A program made the translations under genes and the position numbers. The notes beneath the pieces were generated by a model. That model saw only the letters and a list, made by a program, of their open reading frames with translations. It had not been told where the DNA came from and made no database searches. This document shows, piece after piece, positions 28,476 to 34,256 of a stretch of DNA of 34,256 bases. The stretch is from Quinella sp. 1Q5 (GTDB lineage: Bacteria > Bacillota > Negativicutes > Selenomonadales > Selenomonadaceae): NCBI GenBank assembly GCA_014764605.1, contig JACXWG010000014.1:1-34256 (forward strand), given 5' to 3'. Position 1 is the first letter of the stretch, and the number at the start of each line of letters is the position of its first letter.

Positions 28476-29260
28476 TGAAACGGCGATTGATTCAGCTGGC
28501 GGCGACGCTCCTAACGAATCCATACGCGACGAACTTTCTAAGCGGCAAACTCTATCGCGGGGAGCTGAAGAACCTTTGCGCACCAGGTCTGAACTGTTGG
28601 TCGTGTCCGGCGGCGGCGTTCAGTTGTCCGATTGGCGCGTTGCAGACGGTCGCGGGCACGGGCGGCAAGTTCGGCTTTTACGCGGCGGGCGTCGTGCTGT
28701 TAATCGGCTTGCTACTCGGTCGGGCGGTGTGCTCTTTCTTATGTCCGTTCGGACTGATTCAGGAGCTTGCAAATAAAATCCCGTCGCCAAAGTTCAAGTT
28801 GCCGCGTCGACTGCTAAGCGTGAAATATTTACTGCTGATAGTCTTCGTGCTGATTCTGCCCGTCGCGACGGATTTGGGCGAGCCGACTTTCTGCGAATAC
28901 ATTTGCCCCGCCGGAACCCTTGAAGCCGGCTTACCGCTTATCGCCACGCATGAAGAGTTCCGCCCCGTGCTCGGCAAACTGTTCGCGCTAAAGGTTTCAA
29001 TCTTGCTCGCCGTGATAGTGGCTTGCGTCGTCGTCAATAGATTTTTTTGCCGCGTGATGTGTCCGCTCGGCGCGATTTACGGCTTACTCAACAAGTACAG
29101 TTTCTATCAGCTGACCTGCGCGGCGGATAAGTGCGTTGGTTGCGGGAAATGCAAAGCGGTTTGTCCTCTTGACCTCGACCCGACGAAAGAATTTGCCTCC
29201 GCCGAATGCGTGCGCTGTGGAAAGTGCAAGACGGTTTGTCCGACACGAGCTTTGACATAA
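28475..29260 (+). CDS. Membrane 4Fe-4S ferredoxin, NapH/YccM-like
   Basis: A 261-residue polytopic membrane protein with iron-sulfur motifs. An N-terminal Cys cluster (CAPGLNCWSCPAAAFSCPIG) precedes the first helices. The conserved CSFLCPFGLIQEL and CRVMCPLGAIYGL (the CxxxCP motif of NapH-type proteins) lie at membrane edges. The C-terminus has two 4Fe-4S sites, CVGCGKCKAVCPLD and CVRCGKCKTVCP. Such proteins pass electrons between quinols or cytosolic ferredoxin and periplasmic partners. ATG 28475 is preferred to the upstream ATG 28457 because it overlaps the previous stop (TGATG). With the thioredoxin-like lipoprotein it could form a route for reducing power out of the cell, which is inference. 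Confidence 0.9.
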   Translation: MKRRLIQLAATLLTNPYATNFLSGKLYRGELKNLCAPGLNCWSCPAAAFSCPIGALQTVAGTGGKFGFYAAGVVLLIGLLLGRAVCSFLCPFGLIQELANKIPSPKFKLPRRLLSVKYLLLIVFVLILPVATDLGEPTFCEYICPAGTLEAGLPLIATHEEFRPVLGKLFALKVSILLAVIVACVVVNRFFCRVMCPLGAIYGLLNKYSFYQLTCAADKCVGCGKCKAVCPLDLDPTKEFASAECVRCGKCKTVCPTRALT

Positions 29261-29283
29261 AAAAAGCGACGATTACTCGCCGC
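29259..29283 (-). terminator. Intrinsic terminator of hisC-hisB
   Basis: On the minus strand GCGGCGA (29283-29277), loop GTAA, TCGTCGC (29272-29266; one G-U) followed by seven T. It lies 10 bp after the hisB stop and overlaps the end of the convergent ferredoxin gene. Confidence 0.8.
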
Positions 29284-29292
29284 CAAGACAAT

Positions 29293-29877
29293 TCAGAGGG
29301 TGCCCTTTGACGAGAGCACACCTTTTATTTTTTCGTCGAAGGAGACCGCCGCCCTTAGCGCGTGTCCCAAAGCCTTGAATATCGCCTCAACCTTGTGATG
29401 AGAATTTTTGCCGTAGAGAACTTTGACATGCAGAGTTATTCCCGCGTTGAAGGCGAACGCCCGCAGGAACTCTTCCAAAAGCTCCGTGTCGAAGGCTCCG
29501 ATAGTCGGTGCAAGTTCCCCTACGTCGCAGACTAGGAACGGTCGCCCGCTGATGTCGAGACTGACTAAGGCAAGGGATTCGTCCATCGGCAAGAAAAAAG
29601 TTCCGTAGCGTGCGATGCCGCGTTTATCGCCTAGAGCCTCCTTTAACGCCGCGCCCAACGCAATCCCGATGTCCTCTATGCTGTGGTGCCCGTCAACGTC
29701 CAAATCGCCCGCGCAGTGGACTTTCAAATCAAATTGCCCGTGCACAGCGAAAAGGTTCAGCATGTGATTGAAGAAGCCGACGCCCGAATCAATCTCCGCC
29801 ACGCCCGCGCCGTCTAAATTTATTTCCACGTCTACTTTAGTTTCATTCGTCGCCCGATTGACTTTGCCGACTCTCAT
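29293..29877 (-). CDS. hisB: Imidazoleglycerol-phosphate dehydratase
   Basis: A 194-residue monofunctional HisB, the Mn-dependent sixth step of histidine synthesis. The duplicated half-domain motifs are clear: GVGFFNHMLNLFAVHG, VDGHHSIEDIGIALG in the first half and KNSHHKVEAIFKALGHALR in the second, supplying the histidine metal ligands. RATNETKVDVEINLDG is the usual N-terminus. Length is standard. The ATG at 29877 overlaps the hisC stop in ATGA, so translation is coupled. The other his genes are not in the window. Confidence 0.97.
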   Translation of the reverse strand: MRVGKVNRATNETKVDVEINLDGAGVAEIDSGVGFFNHMLNLFAVHGQFDLKVHCAGDLDVDGHHSIEDIGIALGAALKEALGDKRGIARYGTFFLPMDESLALVSLDISGRPFLVCDVGELAPTIGAFDTELLEEFLRAFAFNAGITLHVKVLYGKNSHHKVEAIFKALGHALRAAVSFDEKIKGVLSSKGTL

Positions 29878-30938
29878 TGTCCCGCCTCCAGAAAAGATTT
29901 AATCGCGCTGAAAACTTCGTCGTTCTCGGTGCGCGTCCCGATTGATATTCGCAGACAATTCTTAAGCCCGAACGCGTTCGGCGAAAAATATCTTATCCCA
30001 ATGCCGAGCGTCTCTAAATAGTCTTTAAGCTCCTGCGCCGCGTCCAAGCGTATCAAAATGAAGTTTGCCTCTGACGGGAAGACCTCGACGCCGCGAAGTG
30101 TCTTAAGACGTTCGTCCATGCGCTTGCGTTCGGCGATTATCATTTGCAGACGCGGCACGAATTCATCGCGCATTTGATAGACGACGTCCGCCGCTGCCAG
30201 TGTCAAAACGTTCATGTGATAGGGCATGAAGCATTTGTTAATCATGCGCGTGACGCCGGGTTGAGCAATCATGTAGCCGACGCGTGCGCCCGCCATGCCG
30301 TAAGCCTTAGAGAACGTCCGAGCCACGATTAGATTTGGATAACGTTTGACCAGATTGACAGCCGAACGCCCGTAAAACTCAACGTAAGCCTCGTCAAGCA
30401 GGAAAGCGCAATCAATCGACGCGGCAATCTTTTCGACCTGCGCGGGTGTCAAGGCGTTGCCAGTGGGGTTATTCGGGTTGCACACGACCGCTAAGCTTGT
30501 GTTGACATCGCGGATTTTCTTTATGAACTCGTCGACGTTAAGATTAAATTGCGCGTCCAAGTCGAAGGGGAAGCCGTCAGCCTCCGCCGCCTTAGCGTAA
30601 ATCTTGTACATAGAAAAGCTAGGCTGAGGATAAACGACCGCATGACCCGCGCCGCCGAACGCGTGGAAGACCTTTTCTATAATTTCGCTGGAGCCGCTAC
30701 CTAATAGAACCTGCGACGCGTCAACGGAAAAGTTTCGGGCAATCTGTTCGACGAGCGAATAATATTCCTCGTTCGGGTAGCGATTGAACGCGAGCAACCC
30801 AAGCCGATTAATCACGCGCTCTTCAACAAGCGGCGGCAAAGATAGCGTCGATTCATTGGCATTGACCTTGATGCGGTAAGTTTTCTCCACGCCATCATAA
30901 GACGGCATGTCATTCAGTTCGTTGCGGTAATTGAGCAT
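29874..30938 (-). CDS. hisC: Histidinol-phosphate aminotransferase
   Basis: A 354-residue fold-type I PLP enzyme that converts imidazole-acetol phosphate and glutamate to histidinol phosphate. Seen: KVNANESTLSLPPLV, FNRYPNEEYYSLVEQIA, GSGSSEIIEKVFHAF, VCNPNNPTGNALT, FLLDEAYVEFYG and ARTFSKAYGMAGARVGYMI with the catalytic lysine. RISIGTRTENDEV near the end holds the phosphate/carboxylate arginine. ATG 30938 is chosen since GAGGT is 7 bp upstream; an in-frame TTG two codons earlier is less likely. A strong promoter lies at 30968-30996. Confidence 0.96.
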   Translation of the reverse strand: MLNYRNELNDMPSYDGVEKTYRIKVNANESTLSLPPLVEERVINRLGLLAFNRYPNEEYYSLVEQIARNFSVDASQVLLGSGSSEIIEKVFHAFGGAGHAVVYPQPSFSMYKIYAKAAEADGFPFDLDAQFNLNVDEFIKKIRDVNTSLAVVCNPNNPTGNALTPAQVEKIAASIDCAFLLDEAYVEFYGRSAVNLVKRYPNLIVARTFSKAYGMAGARVGYMIAQPGVTRMINKCFMPYHMNVLTLAAADVVYQMRDEFVPRLQMIIAERKRMDERLKTLRGVEVFPSEANFILIRLDAAQELKDYLETLGIGIRYFSPNAFGLKNCLRISIGTRTENDEVFSAIKSFLEAGQ

Positions 30939-30967
30939 TTGCAAAACCTCACAGAATTTTTTCGGCG

Positions 30968-30996
30968 ATTATAGCAGACGCGGCGGGAGCTTGCAA
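30968..30996 (-). promoter_or_regulatory. hisC promoter sharing its -35 box with rsmG
   Basis: On the minus strand TTGCAA (30991-30996), 17 bp, perfect TATAAT (30968-30973). TTGCAA is its own complement. Read on the plus strand, the same six bases are followed after 17 bp by TAAAAT (31014-31019), a candidate promoter for rsmG. Confidence 0.8.
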
Positions 30997-31038
30997 AGTT
31001 CATGCGCTAAGGCTAAAATGTTCGCGGAGATGATGAAA

Positions 31039-31746
31039 ATGATTCGCGCCGACTTAGCGAGCCTGAACCTAGACGATAGACAACTTAGCAGGCTGGAAAA
31101 ATTTTATCGGCTGGTGATTGAGCAAAACCGCGTAATGAACCTGACGACGATAACCGAGCCGCACGAATTCGCAATAAAACATATCGTCGACTCGGTGAGC
31201 GCGTGGGACGATGAACTACTGCGCGGCGTCGAAAGAGTTGCCGACATTGGGACGGGCGCGGGATTCCCTGCCGTGCCGCTGAAGATTTTCCGCCCTAAGC
31301 TACGCTTTACGCTGATTGATTCGTTAAACAAGCGCGTCGAGTTCTTAAGGCGAGTCGTGGCGGAATTGGAACTTGACGGCGTGGAAGTGATTCACGGACG
31401 AGCCGAGGAGCTTACTAGGCAGAAGACTTTCCGCGAACGTTTCGACGCGGTGACAGCACGAGCCGTCGCACGATTGAACATCTTAGCGGAATATTGCTTG
31501 CCGTTCGTGAAAGTTGGCGGAGTGTTTGTGGCGTGGAAGGGCAAAAATTTCCGTGAGGAGCTTGACGAGGCAAAAGCGGCGATTAAAATCTTAGGCGGCG
31601 GAAGAATTTCTATCCGCGAAGGGAGCTTGCCGACGCTGGAGAATAAACGAGCCGTGATATACGTCGACAAACAAAGAGCGACGCCCGATAAGTTCCCGCG
31701 CCGCGAAAGTGTGATTAGAAGTTTTAAGTTGGGAGATGTGAATTGA
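31039..31746 (+). CDS. rsmG: 16S rRNA (guanine527-N7)-methyltransferase RsmG (GidB)
   Basis: A 235-residue SAM-dependent methyltransferase acting on G527 of 16S rRNA. Family marks are EQNRVMNLTTITEPHEFAIK, HIVDSVSAWD, the SAM-binding VADIGTGAGFPAVPLKI, LIDSLNKRVEFLR, VTARAVARLNILAEYCLP and FVAWKGKN. The start is set at ATG 31039: CGGAG is 9 bp upstream, the product then begins like other RsmG proteins, and an upstream ATG (31018) overlaps the likely -10 box. Loss of RsmG gives low-level streptomycin resistance in several bacteria. It probably leads a plus-strand run with the next three genes. Confidence 0.95.
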   Translation: MIRADLASLNLDDRQLSRLEKFYRLVIEQNRVMNLTTITEPHEFAIKHIVDSVSAWDDELLRGVERVADIGTGAGFPAVPLKIFRPKLRFTLIDSLNKRVEFLRRVVAELELDGVEVIHGRAEELTRQKTFRERFDAVTARAVARLNILAEYCLPFVKVGGVFVAWKGKNFREELDEAKAAIKILGGGRISIREGSLPTLENKRAVIYVDKQRATPDKFPRRESVIRSFKLGDVN

Positions 31747-31747
31747 C

Positions 31748-32833
31748 GTGAGAAAAAAATTTGTGACAGGCGCGGCGGTTCTCGCGTTGCTGATGAATGC
31801 GCCGCTTGCTTCAGCAGACGATGAAATTGTAATTTTCGGCGGCGAATTCGAGGACGAGGCATCAACTAAGAAAGCCGAAAAGCCCGCGCCTAAGAAAGAA
31901 CTGCCACCGCCGCCAATCGAAGAACCTAAGCCTGAAGTCATCAAGGAGCCGCGACCTATTGAACAACCCAACGACTTGAAACCAGAGCCGCAACCCATTG
32001 AACAGCCCAACGACTTGAAACCAGAGCCGCAACCCATTGAACAGCCCAACGACTTGAAACCAGAGCCGCAACCCATTGAACGACCCAACGATTTGACTTC
32101 AGAACCGCAACCCATTGAACAGCCCAAATTGATACCGCCCCCGCCGCAACCAGTCGTTCCGCCGAGCATAACGCAGGAGCCAGTGATTGAAATCGAGCGA
32201 CCGTTTCAACAGCCAAGCAACATATCGGGCGAGCGCGTCGATAAGCCGACAATCCGCCGTGAGCTAGTGCGTCCTACTGCGCCGCAACAAAGCTTAAGGA
32301 CGCTCAAGCAGCGGTTCATCAAGATAGCCGCCGACGACACTTACACTTATTATCTTGATAAACAGTCGGTGCAATGGAAGAAGATGCCTTACATGGCAAG
32401 CGAGTATATGGCGGACGTTTGGATACGCATGGTGGAGCACAACCCCGCTCCGCTAAATGATGACATGGCTTATTACGGCAGGGAAAATTTCAATGCGGAA
32501 GTTGCTTTGGCGCGTGAGCAGGGCTATCAGTATTCGCCGGAAGATTTGCAGGTTCTTAGCCATCAAGCTTACGTCTTAGAACATTACTACCTGCGTCCGA
32601 AGACCAATCAGATTCAGTTCCTTTGCGAGCTTGAGGTTTTTGGTCGTCCGCAGAACACGATAAACGAGCGAGCTTACGATTACAAGAACTGGGAAAACTT
32701 GGTGCCAGGTAGCGTGGAATCAGTCATCTATGCCGCGACGCTAAAGACAATCGGTAAGGGCAAGTCGAGTGAGCGCGGGCATATGACCTTCATTGACATG
32801 CTAGACGAGTATGCGCGAATTGCTTTGAATTGA
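31748..32833 (+). CDS. Secreted protein with Pro-rich repeats, Negativicutes-type C-terminal domain
   Basis: A 361-residue exported protein starting with GTG right after rsmG. The signal peptide KKFVTGAAVLALLMNAPLAS ends at about residue 24. An acidic and Lys/Pro-rich stretch precedes four 13-residue repeats of the type EQPNDLKPEPQPI (about residues 72-123) and a further Pro-rich part to about 165. The last 170 residues form a distinct domain (FIKIAADDTYTYYLDKQSVQ, YMADVWIRMVE, HYYLRPKTNQIQFLCELEVF, NWENLVPGSVES). I recall similar uncharacterised domains in Selenomonas-like bacteria, but no function is known. The Pro-rich part may act as an extended spacer across the periplasm or wall. Confidence 0.8.
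   Translation: MRKKFVTGAAVLALLMNAPLASADDEIVIFGGEFEDEASTKKAEKPAPKKELPPPPIEEPKPEVIKEPRPIEQPNDLKPEPQPIEQPNDLKPEPQPIEQPNDLKPEPQPIERPNDLTSEPQPIEQPKLIPPPPQPVVPPSITQEPVIEIERPFQQPSNISGERVDKPTIRRELVRPTAPQQSLRTLKQRFIKIAADDTYTYYLDKQSVQWKKMPYMASEYMADVWIRMVEHNPAPLNDDMAYYGRENFNAEVALAREQGYQYSPEDLQVLSHQAYVLEHYYLRPKTNQIQFLCELEVFGRPQNTINERAYDYKNWENLVPGSVESVIYAATLKTIGKGKSSERGHMTFIDMLDEYARIALN
31961..32116 (+). repeat. Four tandem 39-bp repeats inside the secreted-protein gene
   Basis: Units start at 31961, 32000, 32039 and 32078. Units 1-3 are nearly identical at DNA level, and unit 4 has several changes. A partial fifth unit starts at 32117 and a partial unit precedes the array. Each unit encodes 13 residues, so copy-number change keeps the frame. 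The near identity suggests recent slippage. Confidence 0.92.
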
Positions 32834-32846
32834 TGAGGTGTGAAGT

Positions 32847-34103
32847 TTGGAAACAGGATTAATCCTGCCTGCGCTGATAATCTTATTGGCGGCTGTTAGC
32901 GGCTACTTTTCGCTAATGGAGACGGCGTTAATAGAAAGTCATCGCGGGCGGCTAGAAAAATTATCCGACGACGGCAACGAGGACGCACGGGCGGTTCTGT
33001 CAATGATAGAATCACCCGCGCCCTTGAGCGTCGCGCAAATCGGAATCACATTCACGGGAATACTAGCGGGCGTGTGCGCCGTGTTGGTTAGTCCGTCGAT
33101 TGCTGGGCTGATAAGCTTATCTATAATCCCGGCGGCGGTAATCGCGCTGTGCCTCACGACGTTTATTTTTTTACTTCTAGGAGAATTCTTGCCTAAGCTC
33201 GCCGCAAAGCGCGACCCTGAACATTTTTTACTTAGCCGGTACAAGACGTTCCGAATTATCGTTGCGCTTATGAATCCGTTCGTTGCTATGCTTACGGCTA
33301 TTGCTAATGGCGTGGCGTTTGTCTTCGGCGTAAACACTTCCAAAAGCGATGCCGTCACCGAAGACGAGGTTTTAGACCTAATAGAGCAAGGAACAGAAGA
33401 CGGCACGATTGAGAAATCCGAACAAGAGATGGTCGACAGAATCTTTGACATAGGCGACGAAACGGCTTATTCGCTGATGACGCCGCGGGTTATGATTGTT
33501 TGGCTTGACCTTGACGACGACTTAGAGAAAAATTTAAAAATAGTGCAGGAAAGCCCGCATACAATCTTCCCTGTGGGTTATGGCAGTCTTGATGATTGTC
33601 GCGGGCTGATTTACGCGAAGGACTTACTTGACGCCGTGTTAAAGAACGGACGCGATATTGACCTAAGCAAGCTGATTCGCAAGGCAAGCTACGTTCCGCG
33701 AACTATGGAGGCGTTGCGTATCGTCGAGAAGTTCCGGTCGAGCGGCATAACCGAGGCTATGGTTAATGACGAGTACGGCGGCGTTATCGGGTTCATTACG
33801 CTTGATGACATCTTGCGCGAGATTGTCGACACCGAAGGCGACGAGGAGACCTTTAAACGCAACAAGGACAATTCGTGGACGGTGGACGGACTTTGTGACA
33901 TTGACGAATTCAAGGAACGTTTCGGCATTGAGACTTTGCCCGATGAGGAGCATGACCACTTCCAGACTATGGGTGGCTTCGTGACTGCGTGCTTTGGATA
34001 TATCCCGAAGGTCGGCGAGGTGCACGAGTGGAACGGCTTCCGCTTCAAAGTCAAGGAGATGGACGGCGTGCGCATTGGAAAGATTTTAATTACTAAGCTA
34101 TGA
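32847..34103 (+). CDS. CNNM/CBS-domain membrane protein, CorC/TlyC-like
   Basis: A 418-residue hemolysin-family (misnamed) membrane protein. The N-terminal DUF21/CNNM domain with about three or four helices (residues 1-165) contains SGYFSLMETALIES, SVAQIGITFTGI and LLGEFLPKLAAKR. Two CBS domains follow (about 205-330; TPRVMIVWLD, SPHTIFPVGY, DECGVIGF-like DEYGGVIGFITLDD), and a CorC/HlyC domain closes it (345-418). Relatives take part in magnesium or cobalt transport; the direction is unsettled. TTG 32847 follows GAGGTG at 6 bp. The stop overlaps the start of the next gene in ATGA. Confidence 0.92.
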   Translation: METGLILPALIILLAAVSGYFSLMETALIESHRGRLEKLSDDGNEDARAVLSMIESPAPLSVAQIGITFTGILAGVCAVLVSPSIAGLISLSIIPAAVIALCLTTFIFLLLGEFLPKLAAKRDPEHFLLSRYKTFRIIVALMNPFVAMLTAIANGVAFVFGVNTSKSDAVTEDEVLDLIEQGTEDGTIEKSEQEMVDRIFDIGDETAYSLMTPRVMIVWLDLDDDLEKNLKIVQESPHTIFPVGYGSLDDCRGLIYAKDLLDAVLKNGRDIDLSKLIRKASYVPRTMEALRIVEKFRSSGITEAMVNDEYGGVIGFITLDDILREIVDTEGDEETFKRNKDNSWTVDGLCDIDEFKERFGIETLPDEEHDHFQTMGGFVTACFGYIPKVGEVHEWNGFRFKVKEMDGVRIGKILITKL

Positions 34104-34256
34104 CTTACGACGAAAATATTTGTGTACGGTGCTTGGCTTGCGTGAGCGAGTCTGAATTCGGCGGCGTGACTTATCAGCGCGGTCGAATTTTTTTTGACGA
34201 GACTAAGCCGGAGGACTGGGAGAATATCATTTCAATCTGTCCCGTTGCCGCAATAA
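34100..34256 (+). CDS. Iron-sulfur protein, N-terminal part, cut by the window end
   Basis: An open frame starts at ATG 34100, overlapping the stop of the CNNM gene by 4 nt, and runs off the window after 52 codons. It has NICVRCLACVSESE, that is C-x2-C-x2-C, and later IISICPVAAI with a CP, a ferredoxin-like arrangement for a 4Fe-4S cluster. It could be a small ferredoxin or the beginning of a larger oxidoreductase or radical-SAM activase. The fragment does not allow a choice. Confidence 0.7.
   Translation, partial: MTYDENICVRCLACVSESEFGGVTYQRGRIFFDETKPEDWENIISICPVAAI

Noticed and set aside
31961-32116. Tandem repeats considered as a CRISPR array
   Set aside because: The units are contiguous without unique spacers and encode a 13-residue peptide repeat in frame.

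Overview
The window looks like a chromosome segment of a diderm Firmicute, most likely a member of the Negativicutes (Selenomonas-like). This is inferred from a mix of traits. Firmicute traits are strong AGGAGG ribosome binding sites, frequent TTG starts, infC-rpmI-rplT behind a transcription attenuator, recF next to a DUF721/DciA gene, and csaB. Outer-membrane or periplasm traits are a signal-peptide CbiK cobaltochelatase, a phosphoethanolamine-transferase-like enzyme and a secreted proline-rich protein. No 16S rRNA gene is present, so the taxon is not proven. Almost all sequence is coding, and GC is roughly half except in one clearly AT-rich gene.

Layout. 1-130: the 3' part of a clpB-type gene collides with a truncated branched-chain aminotransferase gene (ilvE). 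54-3270: ilvE, a nicotinamidase-like hydrolase and crcB (minus), a small Cys-rich HMA-like protein (plus), a glyoxalase II-like hydrolase and a membrane coiled-coil protein (minus). 3340-4705: infC (ATT start) with an attenuator leader, rpmI, rplT. 4697-10107 (minus): a compact run UPF0173 hydrolase, miaA, hfq, dut, an AT-rich AIPR-family defence-type gene, rarA. 10171-12458: a methyl-accepting chemotaxis protein with promoter and terminator, then a cluster of perfect hairpins that looks like a dispersed repeat. 12459-16716: periplasmic cbiK diverging from dnaN-recF-dciA. 16728-16886: tRNA-Pro(GGG) with its own promoter and terminator.

16895-27697 (minus) is a tightly packed envelope cluster: csaB, an alkaline-phosphatase-superfamily transferase, a 1534-residue protein holding four GT2 glycosyltransferase modules plus a beta-rich insert, a single GT2, a PLP aminotransferase, a 31-residue membrane peptide and a ZnuA-like lipoprotein. 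Several boundaries in it share the same sequence, in which the last two codons and the stop of one gene form the ribosome binding site of the next.

27762-29260: a redox cassette of thioredoxin-like lipoprotein, a 48-residue CXXC membrane peptide and a membrane ferredoxin. 29259-30996: hisC-hisB (minus). 31014-34256: rsmG, a secreted protein with four 39-bp repeats, a CNNM/CorC-type membrane protein and the start of an iron-sulfur protein.

The points most worth a second look are the GT2 polyprotein cluster, the infC attenuator, an apparent internal deletion in MiaA, the clpB/ilvE junction, the AIPR gene inside a housekeeping run, and two divergent promoter pairs that share one palindromic -35 box.
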